Positions 51,969 through 59,901 of a stretch of DNA of 64,000 nucleotides are shown piece after piece. This DNA comes from Phytopseudomonas dryadis. Its GTDB lineage: Bacteria; Pseudomonadota; Gammaproteobacteria; Pseudomonadales; Pseudomonadaceae. Each line of letters starts with the position of its first letter. Position 1 is the stretch's first letter. The position numbers and the translations under genes were made by a program. The stretch is from contig NZ_QJUM01000002.1 in the NCBI RefSeq assembly GCF_004327355.1, positions 62,001 through 126,000 on the forward strand. Reading direction: 5' to 3'. Under the pieces are notes generated by a model. The model made no database searches and was not told the origin of the DNA. It saw nothing but the letters and a program-made list of their open reading frames with translations.

Positions 51969-53285
51969 TCAGGCACTCCGTTTCAGTTCGGCCGCCGCGG
52001 CGACCTGTGGCCGCGGCAGGCGGATCAGGAAGCGCGTACCGCGCCCCGGTTCGGACACGACGCGGATCAGGCCGCCGTGATCCTGGATGATCTTGAAGCT
52101 GATCGACAGGCCCAGGCCCGTGCCCTGCCCGACCGGCTTGGTGGTGAAGAAGGGATCGAATATGCGCGCCTGTACATCGCGGCTCATGCCGCGGCCGTTG
52201 TCCTGCACGGAGATGAACAGCGCCGCGTCCTCGGCCCAGGTCTTCACCCTGATCAGGCCGAAGCCGTCGATGGCCTGGGCGGCGTTGCTGAGCAGGTTGA
52301 GCAGTACCTGGTTGATCTGCGAGGGCGCACAGGGAATGCGCGGCAGCGGGCCGAGCTGCAGATCGACCTCGGCCCTGTCCTTGACGCCGTTGCGGGCGAT
52401 CACCAGGGCGCTGCGCACACAGTCGTTGAGGTCGATGTCCTCGCTCATGGCGCGATCCAGGCGGGCGAAGTCCTTGAGCCCGACCACCAGTTCGCCGATC
52501 TGCTGCAGGCCATACAGGGTGTCGTCGAACAACTGCTCGAGATCGGCCTGCAGCGACTCCGGCGCCGCCCGCTCGCGGGCGCTGGCCGCCACGTCCAGGG
52601 CCGTCTGCAGGCGCACTTCGTCGCAGCCGGGATCGGCCAGGCAGTCGGCCAGCGCGGCCTGGGCCGTGGCCAGTTCGAACAGCGGCGCGCTGAGCTCGCG
52701 CAACAGCTGAACGTTGTTCTGCACATAGCCCAGGGGCGTATTCAGCTCATGGGCGACACCGGCGACCATCTGTCCCAGCGAGGCCATCTTTTCCGACTGC
52801 ACCAGTTGCGCCTGGGACTCCTTGAGTTCCACCAGCGCCTTGCGCAGCACGCTGTTGCGCTGGGCGATGCGCGCCTCCATGGCCTTGAGCAGATCGAGCA
52901 CCGTGCCCAGCCCGCAATAGCGGCCCTGGGCATCGACCAGGATGAAGTCCTCGGTGATGGGGTATTGCAGGCGCGCGGTGATCTGCCGGGCCGCGGTCTC
53001 CAGGTCGGTATCCAGGCCCACCACCAGCGGCGCGGTGTTCATCACCTCGCTCACCGGGTGACGACCGCGCAGGTCGCGGCCGAAGCGCTGCATGAAGATG
53101 TCCTGCAAGGTGGTGCGGCTGACCAGCCCCAGAGGAGCGCCCTGGCTATCGACGATCGGCAGGGACAGAAAGGCCTTGTGCTCGGTGGTCAACAGGCGAT
53201 CGGCGACATCCGCGATACTCATTGCCGGCGCCAGCGGCGCGACCGGTCTGAGCAGGCGCAGCAGAGCGCTGGCGGCGGTATTCAT
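51969..53285 (-). CDS. CBS-domain sensor histidine kinase
   Basis: The 438-residue soluble kinase begins (53285, behind GGGGAGGACGTTCG) with a pair of CBS domains (about residues 8-135, with FLSLPIVDSQGAPLGLVSR and EDFILVDAQGRYCGLG). A coiled linker, HisKA with His179 (VAGVAHELNTPLGY), and HATPase (NLLSNAAQAIDG, GTGLGLSISFKI) follow. There are no membrane helices, so it is a cytoplasmic sensor. CBS pairs usually bind adenine nucleotides, suggesting energy or nucleotide sensing. It and the tandem-receiver gene form one operon, divergent from eutBC. Confidence 0.9.
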   Translation of the reverse strand: MNTAASALLRLLRPVAPLAPAMSIADVADRLLTTEHKAFLSLPIVDSQGAPLGLVSRTTLQDIFMQRFGRDLRGRHPVSEVMNTAPLVVGLDTDLETAARQITARLQYPITEDFILVDAQGRYCGLGTVLDLLKAMEARIAQRNSVLRKALVELKESQAQLVQSEKMASLGQMVAGVAHELNTPLGYVQNNVQLLRELSAPLFELATAQAALADCLADPGCDEVRLQTALDVAASARERAAPESLQADLEQLFDDTLYGLQQIGELVVGLKDFARLDRAMSEDIDLNDCVRSALVIARNGVKDRAEVDLQLGPLPRIPCAPSQINQVLLNLLSNAAQAIDGFGLIRVKTWAEDAALFISVQDNGRGMSRDVQARIFDPFFTTKPVGQGTGLGLSISFKIIQDHGGLIRVVSEPGRGTRFLIRLPRPQVAAAAELKRSA

Positions 53286-53542
53286 CGAACGTCCTCCCCG
53301 GCATGGAAAGCCCCCATTCAAACAGCGGCAAGTTGCCATCTCGTGACACGCTTCACCGACGGGCCCAGGCCGCGGGCGCCTGCACCAGCGCTGTGCAGGA
53401 AACCCAGCAGGCGCCTGGCTGTCTGCTTTACTGAACAGGGCTGGCGCACGCACAACCCGCGCCCCGCGCAAGGCCCGGCCCAGGCCATGTCCGGCGCAGG
53501 CTTGCCAGGCGCTGCGGTTCCCGACAACCTGATGGCGACGCC

Positions 53543-53559
53543 CTGGCACGGGCACTGCA
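53543..53559 (+). promoter_or_regulatory. Sigma-54 promoter of eutBC
   Basis: CTGGCACGGGCACTGCA fits the sigma-54 consensus YTGGCACGRNNNTTGCW with one mismatch, and the GG and GC pairs are exactly 12 bases apart. Transcription would begin about 90 bases before eutB. In P. aeruginosa the ethanolamine genes are known to need RpoN and the enhancer-binding protein EatR, which fits. I see no cobalamin riboswitch in the 53286-53661 gap, which holds no gene. Confidence 0.75.
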
Positions 53560-53661
53560 ATAAAAATGGCCGGAAGTCGCTGTCGACGGCCCGATGAGTG
53601 GCCGGCAGGCCATGAAGAACCGCTAACCGGTCACGCGAGTCATCACCCAAGGAGGCGTCCG

Positions 53662-55056
53662 ATGCCTTACCAAACGACCATCGGCGACCAGGTCTACCGT
53701 TTCGCCGATCTCAAGACGCTGCTGGCCAAGGCCAGCCCGGCACGTTCCGGCGACTACCTGGCCGGCCTGGCGGCGGCGACCTATGAGGAACGCATGGCGG
53801 CGAAACTCGCCCTGGCCGAGGTGCCGCTCAAGCAGTTTCTCAACGAAGTGCTGATTCCCTACGAAAGCGACGAAGTCACCCGCCTGATCATCGACCGCCA
53901 CGACCCGCTCGCCTTCGCGCCGATCAGCCACCTGAGCGTGGGCGACTTTCGCGACTGGCTGCTGCTCGACAGCACCGACAGCGATCAACTGCGCGCCGTG
54001 AGCCCCGGCATCACCCCGGAAATGGCCGCGGCGGTGAGCAAGCTGATGCGCAACCAGGACCTGATCCTGGTCGGCAAGAAGTGCCGGGTGGTCAGCGCCT
54101 TCCGCAATACCATCGGCCTGCCCGACCGGCTTTCCGTGCGCCTGCAACCCAACCACCCGACCGATGACGTGCGCGGCATCGCCGCCAGCATGCTCGACGG
54201 CCTGCTGTACGGCTCGGGCGACGCCACGGTCGGCATCAACCCGGCCAGCGACTCGCTGCCGACGCTGATGCGCCTGTGGCAGATGATGGACGAGGTGCGC
54301 CAGCACTTCGAGATCCCCATGCAGAGCTGCGTGCTGACCCACGTCACCACGCAGATCCAGGCCATCGAGGCGGGGGCGCCGATCGACCTGATCTTCCAGT
54401 CCATTGCCGGCAGCGAGAAGACCAACACCAGTTTCGGCGTCTCCCTGGCAGTGCTGCGCGAAGCCTTCGACGCCGGACGGTCACTGGCCCGCGGCACGGT
54501 CGGCGACAACTTCATGTACTTCGAGACCGGCCAGGGCAGCGCCCTGTCCGCCGGCGGCCATCACGGCGTCGACCAGCAGACCTGCGAGGCCCGCGCCTAC
54601 GCCGTGGCCCGCGAGTTCAAGCCGCTGCTGGTCAACACCGTGGTCGGCTTCATCGGCCCCGAATACCTCTACGACGGCAAGCAGATCATCCGCGCCGGCC
54701 TGGAAGACCATTTCTGCGCCAAGCTGCTCGGCGTGCCCATGGGCTGCGACGTCTGCTACACCAACCACGCCGAAGCCGACCAGGACGACATGGACACCCT
54801 GCTCACCCTGCTCGGCGCGGCGGGCATCAACTTCATCATGGGCATCCCCGGCGCCGACGACATCATGCTCAACTACCAGAGCACCTCGTTCCACGACGCG
54901 CTGTACCTGCGCACGGTGCTCGGCCTGAAACGCGCGCCGGAATTCGAGGCCTGGCTGGCGCGCATGGCCATCACCGACACCGCCGGCCGGCTGCGCGAAA
55001 TCGGCCGCGGCCACCTGCTGCTGCAGCAACTGCCCCATGTCTCCGGAGCGGCCTAG
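53662..55056 (+). CDS. eutB: Ethanolamine ammonia-lyase large subunit
   Basis: EutB with EutC forms the adenosylcobalamin-dependent enzyme that splits ethanolamine into acetaldehyde and ammonia. The 464-residue product has the TIM-barrel active-site blocks: VGINPASDS, FQSIAGSEKTNTSFGV with Glu for ethanolamine, ETGQGSALSAGGHHG, and the metal- and B12-facing MGCDVCYTNHAEADQDD and GIPGADDIMLNYQSTSFHD. The start at 53662 follows AAGGAGGCGTCCG. The eutC ATG directly follows its TAG. No microcompartment genes are nearby, as is normal for pseudomonads. Confidence 0.97.
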   Translation: MPYQTTIGDQVYRFADLKTLLAKASPARSGDYLAGLAAATYEERMAAKLALAEVPLKQFLNEVLIPYESDEVTRLIIDRHDPLAFAPISHLSVGDFRDWLLLDSTDSDQLRAVSPGITPEMAAAVSKLMRNQDLILVGKKCRVVSAFRNTIGLPDRLSVRLQPNHPTDDVRGIAASMLDGLLYGSGDATVGINPASDSLPTLMRLWQMMDEVRQHFEIPMQSCVLTHVTTQIQAIEAGAPIDLIFQSIAGSEKTNTSFGVSLAVLREAFDAGRSLARGTVGDNFMYFETGQGSALSAGGHHGVDQQTCEARAYAVAREFKPLLVNTVVGFIGPEYLYDGKQIIRAGLEDHFCAKLLGVPMGCDVCYTNHAEADQDDMDTLLTLLGAAGINFIMGIPGADDIMLNYQSTSFHDALYLRTVLGLKRAPEFEAWLARMAITDTAGRLREIGRGHLLLQQLPHVSGAA

Positions 55057-55830
55057 ATGAGCGACGAACATCCCAGCCTGACGCAAGCCAACCCCTGGGA
55101 CGAGTTGCGCGCCCACACCTCGGCACGCATCGCCCTCGGCCGCGTCGGCTCCAGCCTGCCGACCGCCGAAGTGCTCAAGTTCGGCCTGGCCCATGCCCAG
55201 GCCCGTGACGCGGTGCACCGGCCGCTGAACTTCGAAGCGTTGCAGCGGCAACTGCAGGAGGCGGACTTCCGCACGCTGCGCGTGAAGAGCGATGCCGAGG
55301 ATCGGCAGAGCTACCTGCTGCGGCCGGATTACGGCCGCCGCCTGCATGACGATTGCTACCAACGCCTGCTGCAGGAGGAGGACGCGGCGGAGCTGGCGGT
55401 GGTGATCGCCGACGGCCTGTCCTCCATCGCCGTGCAGCGCCATGCCCTGCCCCTGCTGCAAGCCTTCCGCGAACGCTTCGCTACCGACTGGGCCAGGACG
55501 CCCGTGGTACTCGCCGAACAGGGCCGGGTGGCGATTGGCGATGGCATTGGCGCCGCCCTGCGGGCACGCCTGGTGATCGTCATGATCGGCGAACGTCCGG
55601 GGCTGACCTCGCCGGACAGCCTGGGCCTGTACGTCAGCTTCGCCCCCGAGGTCGGCATGATGGACAGCCAACGCAACTGCATTTCCAATGTCCGTCCCGA
55701 GGGCCTGCCCTACGCCCTGGCCGCCCACAAGCTGGCCTATCTGGTGCGTGAATCCCTGCGCCTGCAATTGTCCGGGGTGGCGCTGAAGGACGACAGCAAC
55801 CTGCAGGATGTGCTCGGCCTGCCGGATTGA
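55057..55830 (+). CDS. eutC: Ethanolamine ammonia-lyase small subunit
   Basis: EutC binds cobalamin with EutB. The 257-residue protein has the conserved DLR-rich N-region, ADGLSSIAVQRHALPLL, GQGRVAIGDGIG-type VLAEQGRVAIGDGIGA, MIGERPGLTSPDSLG and NCISNVRPEGLPY. It is a bit shorter than E. coli EutC (295), mainly at the N-terminus. The genes for an ethanolamine permease (eat) and aldehyde dehydrogenase, often in the same cluster in Pseudomonas, do not adjoin it. Confidence 0.96.
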   Translation: MSDEHPSLTQANPWDELRAHTSARIALGRVGSSLPTAEVLKFGLAHAQARDAVHRPLNFEALQRQLQEADFRTLRVKSDAEDRQSYLLRPDYGRRLHDDCYQRLLQEEDAAELAVVIADGLSSIAVQRHALPLLQAFRERFATDWARTPVVLAEQGRVAIGDGIGAALRARLVIVMIGERPGLTSPDSLGLYVSFAPEVGMMDSQRNCISNVRPEGLPYALAAHKLAYLVRESLRLQLSGVALKDDSNLQDVLGLPD

Positions 55831-56043
55831 AACAGGCGGCGGCCCCTGCCACGGAAACGCGCACCTGAACCAACCGCCTTCCTCAACGGTCGACAGACAG
55901 GAGCCGAGCATTACCGATAAGGTGCAGGCTCACCCTAGTGTCGCGACAACGGTCATGTGTCGGCCTAGGGGCAAATGAACCTGCTGGGGTGAACGGGACA
56001 ATCGTAATGGGGGATGGCAGCCATAAGACGGAAGTGGCCGTTC

Positions 56044-56119
56044 GTAGGGTGGACGACGCTTCATCCGTCCACCGCCCCGCAATCGCAATGGTGGACAAAA
56101 AGAGCGTTGTCCACCCTAC
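56044..56119. repeat. 76 bp inverted repeat of the GTAGGGTGGA family
   Basis: GTAGGGTGGACGACGCT at the left pairs with AGCGTTGTCCACCCTAC at the right, 16 of 17 bases. Inside lie secondary copies (TCCGTCCACCG and GGTGGACAAA). The left half matches the single unit at 5018-5046. It is in the 450 bp gap between eutC and the DUF2897 gene (55831-56280). Next to it, 56149-56190 holds a CCAGCTTTCCAGCCTC repeat like that upstream of deaD. I see no gene in the gap. Confidence 0.7.
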
Positions 56120-56280
56120 ATCTGAACGACAAGAAACCGCACAGGCTCTTTCGTCCAGCTTTCCAGCCTCAAGCGCTTTTGATCGAAGGTCGAAGTCCGC
56201 TTTCGCCTTTGAGCAACCACTCAGCCTGTTCGCTCGGATACGACATTTGATCTGTAATGTGGCACTAGAAGGAATCTCAC

Positions 56281-56448
56281 ATGCCCTGGTATGCCTGGTT
56301 GATCCTGATTCTGGCCATCGGCTCCATCGTCGGCGGCCTGTTCATGCTGCGTGACACGGCGAAGAAGCTGCCCCTGAGCGACGAACAGCTCAAGCGCATC
56401 CATGAGCGCAACGTCGAACAGGATGCCAAGGACGCGCAGGATCGCTGA
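56281..56448 (+). CDS. DUF2897 family small membrane protein
   Basis: The 55-residue protein starts MPWYAWLILILAIGSIVGG, one membrane helix, followed by a charged cytoplasmic tail (LRDTAKKLPLSDEQLKRIHE, ending DAKDAQDR). This layout is that of DUF2897 proteins, which are small inner-membrane proteins of unknown function in gammaproteobacteria. A good AAGGAATCTCAC site precedes the ATG. It is likely co-transcribed with the protease gene 45 bases downstream. Confidence 0.85.
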   Translation: MPWYAWLILILAIGSIVGGLFMLRDTAKKLPLSDEQLKRIHERNVEQDAKDAQDR

Positions 56449-56493
56449 TTCTGCTGCTGCGTTGTAGACTGCGCCTCGGCTCCAAGAGGCGCG

Positions 56494-57249
56494 ATGCCCT
56501 TACCCATCAGGTTGCTGTTTCCGACGATTGTCCTGGCTTTGGGCGCCGGGCTGGGTTTCATCCACCCTCCCGGCATCCTCGCCGCCGGCCTGTTCATCGC
56601 CCTCACCCTGGGCGGAAAATCCCTGCCCGAATGGCTCTGGTACCTGCTCGTGGTGCTCGGCAGCCTGCTGCTGGCCGCCCATCTGCTTCCCGGCTTCGAG
56701 CCCTGGAACCTGCGCCCCGCCCGGCTGCTCGGCAGCGACGCCACGCCCTACGTGTTGCGCCTGTCCTGGGACAAGCTGCTGGTGGGCAGCACCTTGCTGG
56801 CCTGGTGGCTCGGCCAGCGGCGTGCGGACGCCGTATCCACCCGGCTCGCGCTGCTGACGGCAGCGGCCACCCTGCTACTGGTCCCCGCCTTGGCGCTGAT
56901 GCTCGGCCTGGTTGGCTGGCAGGTGAAATGGCCCGAGGACCTGTGGCTGTGGTTGCTGGTCAATCTGGGCGTGGCGGTGCTGGCCGAGGAACTGCTGTTC
57001 CGTGGCCTGCTGCAACCGCGCCTGATCCGCCTGCTGGGGCTCTGGCCAGGCCTGCTCGGCACGGCGCTGCTGTTCGGCGCCGCGCACCTGGCCTTCAGCC
57101 CTCTGTTCGCCCTGGTCGCCGCTGTCGCGGGCCTGGGCTATGGCCTGGCCTTCCACTACAGCGGCAGGCTGAGCCTGGCCATCGCCCTGCATGGCGCGGT
57201 CAACCTGTTGCACCTGTTACTGTTGAGCTACCCGCTGCGCCTGGCCTGA
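56494..57249 (+). CDS. CPBP-family intramembrane metalloprotease
   Basis: The 251-residue protein has about seven hydrophobic segments and the CPBP/ABI motifs: motif 1 AEELLFRG (EExxxR, near residue 167), motif 2 FGAAHLAF (FxxxH), and a C-terminal ALHGAVNLLHL histidine. Bacterial members act in peptide export, bacteriocin self-immunity or membrane-protein processing; the substrate here is unknown. It begins MPLPIRLLFPTIVLALG and abuts the TetR gene, which is on the other strand. Confidence 0.9.
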   Translation: MPLPIRLLFPTIVLALGAGLGFIHPPGILAAGLFIALTLGGKSLPEWLWYLLVVLGSLLLAAHLLPGFEPWNLRPARLLGSDATPYVLRLSWDKLLVGSTLLAWWLGQRRADAVSTRLALLTAAATLLLVPALALMLGLVGWQVKWPEDLWLWLLVNLGVAVLAEELLFRGLLQPRLIRLLGLWPGLLGTALLFGAAHLAFSPLFALVAAVAGLGYGLAFHYSGRLSLAIALHGAVNLLHLLLLSYPLRLA

Positions 57250-57873
57250 TCAGCGATCCTTGAGCACCAGGGTCAGGGCCTGCTCGGCCAACTGGTCGAG
57301 ATCCATGGGCCCGTCGGCACGGAACCAGGTGGTGGTCCAGGTCAGCGCGCCGGTGAGGAAGCGCCGCAGAATGAACGGGTCCGCGCTAACGAAGCCCTGC
57401 TCACGCGCCTCTTCGAGCACATCCAGCCACAGCCGCTCATAGACGGCGCGCAACTCCAGCAACGCTGGCCGGCTGTCAGCGGAGAGCGAGCGCCATTCGT
57501 AGACCAGTACCGCCATGGCCTCGCCGGTGCCGCCCATGATCGATTGCAGCTCGCAGCGGATCAGCGCCAGCACCCGCTCGCGCAGCGTGAGCGCTTCGTC
57601 CAGCGAGGCGCGCAGCAACGCGGTGTTGTAGCGCAAGGTGTCCTCCATCACCGAACGCAGGATTTCATCCTTGCTCTTGAAGTGGTGGAAGATGCTGCCC
57701 GACTGGATCCCCACCGCAGCGGCCAGATCACGCACCGTGGTGCGCTGATAGCCTTGGCTGCGAAACAGGTGCGCCGCCGTTTGCAGCAACTTGCCGCGGG
57801 CGCTGTCCGGATCGGTGAGCAGCCCATCGGCCACCATGGTCCGCATCAGTGCTTGAGCTTGTCGATCATCCAC
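57250..57873 (-). CDS. TetR/AcrR-family transcriptional regulator
   Basis: The 207-residue regulator has an N-terminal HTH (LLQTAAHLFRSQGYQRTTVRDLAAAVGIQSGSIFHHFKSKDEIL, about residues 29-72) preceded by an unusually long, charged N-terminal arm of about 25 residues. Its C-terminal ligand-binding domain is Leu-rich. The nearest target is not obvious: it converges on the protease gene and faces a 225 bp gap (57874-58098) before a lipoprotein gene on the same strand. It may act elsewhere. Confidence 0.92.
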   Translation of the reverse strand: MDDRQAQALMRTMVADGLLTDPDSARGKLLQTAAHLFRSQGYQRTTVRDLAAAVGIQSGSIFHHFKSKDEILRSVMEDTLRYNTALLRASLDEALTLRERVLALIRCELQSIMGGTGEAMAVLVYEWRSLSADSRPALLELRAVYERLWLDVLEEAREQGFVSADPFILRRFLTGALTWTTTWFRADGPMDLDQLAEQALTLVLKDR

Positions 57874-58098
57874 GCCGGCTATTCCCCTACCCTCGGCATG
57901 CGCCCTCTCCTAGAACCTGGAGGTCGCTGCCAAATGCTTGTCATTGTGGGTGGAATCTATGCCTCGGCGGTCCGCCAGGCAAGCGCTTGGCTGGCCTGCG
58001 TAGTGGCGCGGCACAGTGCCCGAGCAGGGTCGGGATGCTTGGAGGGGAGTGCCATTCAGGGCGATGACCGCCGTTTCCGGCCGCCGGGAAGCGGTGCT

Positions 58099-58602
58099 TC
58101 AGCGGCGGAACTCGAACTGCAATTCGGCGCCTTCCACCGAATCCCAGTAGTCGTCGCCTCTGTCGCTGGTGATCAGCTTGCCGCTGAGCTGGAACGGGTC
58201 GAGCGACGGGGCTTTCTCCTCGAACATCGGTGGCAGGATCGGCGCCAGCCTCTCTTCGACGGCCTGGTCTTCGGCATTCAGCTGGGCGGCCAGCTCCGCC
58301 GGCAGGCTCAGATCCAGCTTGGTCTTCGGCGGCGTCCGGGTCACCTTCTCCGCGGGCCGTGCTGCCGGGGCAGCCGGCTTGGCCGGTACGCTCGGCGCCG
58401 CCGTTTGCGCCTGCGGCTTGGGTTCTGGCAGCGGCGGCGCTTTCACCTCAGGCGCCGGCGTGGCTGGCGCTGGGGCTGGCGCGACCAGTTCGCTGCGCAC
58501 CACGGCGGGTTCGCTTTTCTTCTGCGGCGCGCCCTCGTCCTGCTCGCCGGAGCCACAGGCGCTCAACAGGGGCAGCAACAGAACCAGCAGCAGACGACGC
58601 AT
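58099..58602 (-). CDS. Proline-rich lipoprotein of unknown function
   Basis: The product (167 residues from MRRLLLVLLLPLLSACGSG; a Met three codons earlier is possible) is a lipoprotein with LLSAC. A Pro/Ala/Lys-rich spacer of about 70 residues (APAPAPATPAPEVKAPPLP) may span the periplasm, followed by a small C-terminal domain (LPAELAAQLNAEDQAVEERL; DYWDSVEGAELQFEFRR). I do not recognise the family. It lies downstream of the sigma/anti-sigma genes on the same strand with 89 bases between. Confidence 0.8.
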   Translation of the reverse strand: MRRLLLVLLLPLLSACGSGEQDEGAPQKKSEPAVVRSELVAPAPAPATPAPEVKAPPLPEPKPQAQTAAPSVPAKPAAPAARPAEKVTRTPPKTKLDLSLPAELAAQLNAEDQAVEERLAPILPPMFEEKAPSLDPFQLSGKLITSDRGDDYWDSVEGAELQFEFRR

Positions 58603-58691
58603 GGCAATCATGGGCAGTTTTCAGGACGGGGCGGTAAAGTCTGCATTCTAAAACGCCTGAGAAATAACGCCAGCCAGTCCGCTGAACGGCA

Positions 58692-59303
58692 TCACTGCCT
58701 CAGGCGCAGCAGTTCGGCCTCGATATCCAGATCCGGGTAGCGCCGACGCAATGCCTCGACCTGTTCGGCCGCCGCGTCGTCCTGCCCGCGTTCACGCAAC
58801 CGGGCGATATCCTGCAACGTGTCGAGCACCTCCTTGCTCAAGGACAGGGCTTGCGGCGCGGCCATGCGCGCCACGATCTTCGGCGCCTCGGCGGCCTGCT
58901 CGGCAAGCGGAGCGCTTTCGGGTATCGCCCCGTTCGACGCCCGGGCCCGGCTCTCCTGGGAGGGCGCACCGTGGATTGGCGCAGGCATGACCTGCCGCTG
59001 CAGCATCGGTGCCGGCGCATCGTAGGTCGTGGGGACATCCTGCAGGGTCTTGAGGCTCAAGCCGAGGCCCAGCCCGAGCAGCGCGACGCAGCCGAAAGCC
59101 GCCGACCAGCGACCACGGGAGCCGGAGCCGAACAGCCAGCCATGCACACGCTCGCCCAAACCGGCGGCCTTGGGCCGCTGCGATGCGGCCGCGGCGAGAA
59201 TGCGTGCATCCATGGCCGCCGAGGGCTGCGCCCGGGTGTGCTCGCGCACGTGCCGGAGCACCTGCTGATCGTCGTGTTCGGGGGAATGCCGCTGTTCGTT
59301 CAT
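58692..59303 (-). CDS. Probable anti-sigma factor (SbrR-like)
   Basis: The 203-residue protein has a cytoplasmic N-domain of about 65 residues (VLRHVREHTRAQPSAAMDARILAAA), one membrane helix (about 66-84) and a periplasmic domain with a helical C-terminus (DTLQDIARLRERGQDD). Its ATG overlaps the stop of the ECF sigma gene. No zinc-binding HxxxCxxC motif is seen, unlike ZAS-type anti-sigmas. The position and topology make it the sigma-factor partner. In P. aeruginosa I recall the pair SbrI-SbrR (PA2896-PA2895) in the same setting. Confidence 0.78.
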   Translation of the reverse strand: MNEQRHSPEHDDQQVLRHVREHTRAQPSAAMDARILAAAASQRPKAAGLGERVHGWLFGSGSRGRWSAAFGCVALLGLGLGLSLKTLQDVPTTYDAPAPMLQRQVMPAPIHGAPSQESRARASNGAIPESAPLAEQAAEAPKIVARMAAPQALSLSKEVLDTLQDIARLRERGQDDAAAEQVEALRRRYPDLDIEAELLRLRQ

Positions 59304-59899
59304 GGGCTTACCTCTTCGGCCGAGGCCGGGTCGACCAGTAGCCGACGCAATTTCTGCAACGCGTAACGCAGGCGGCTTTTCACCGTTTCCGCCGGCGTGC
59401 GGGTCAACTCGGCGATCTCATGCAGTTCCAGATCGCCATGGGCGCGCAGGAGAAATACCTCGCGCTGCTCGGCGGGGAGATCGTCCAGCGCGGCCTGCAG
59501 GCGCGCCTGATCGCGGCTCAGGCACAGTTGCTGTTCCGGCCCCGGTTCGCCGGATGGCTGCCCATGGAGCTGCTCGTCATAGATCTCTTCCAGGTGCTGA
59601 CGCTTGCCGCTGCGACGCCAATGATCGATCAGCCGGTTGCGGCCGATCTGATACAGCCAGGTTCTGAACAGCACCGCCTCGCGCTGCAACGACTCGCTGC
59701 GGATCAGGCTCATCCAGGTTTCCTGGAAGATTTCCTCGGCCAGCGCGTGATCGCCACACAAGCCCAGCAGAAAACGAAACAGGCCGAGGCGATGGCGCTC
59801 GTAGAGCAGCGCGAACGCCTCGGCATCGCCGGCCCGATAGCGACGCAACAAGGCGGCATCGGTATCGGCGGCAACAGCGGCAACGGAATCGACAGTCAC
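59300..59899 (-). CDS. ECF-family sigma factor (SbrI-like)
   Basis: The 199-residue protein has sigma-70 region 2 (ALLYERHRLGLFRFLLGLCGDHALAEEIFQETWMSLIR) and region 4 (LPAEQREVFLLRAHGDLELHEIAELTRTPAETVKSRLRYALQKLR). The start is not an ATG; a GTG at 59899 with AAGG eight bases before it fits best, just 3 bases after the VWA gene. The gene order is VWA lipoprotein, sigma, anti-sigma, with overlapping or near-touching ends, so all three are one operon. Released sigma probably activates this operon and others. Confidence 0.9.
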   Translation of the reverse strand: MTVDSVAAVAADTDAALLRRYRAGDAEAFALLYERHRLGLFRFLLGLCGDHALAEEIFQETWMSLIRSESLQREAVLFRTWLYQIGRNRLIDHWRRSGKRQHLEEIYDEQLHGQPSGEPGPEQQLCLSRDQARLQAALDDLPAEQREVFLLRAHGDLELHEIAELTRTPAETVKSRLRYALQKLRRLLVDPASAEEVSP

Positions 59900-59901
59900 A
59901 C

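Noticed and set aside
53286..53661. Cobalamin riboswitch upstream of the B12-dependent eutBC genes
   Set aside because: I found no B12-box-like GCCACTG sequence or the expected long leader structure; the sigma-54 promoter starts transcription only about 90 bases before eutB.
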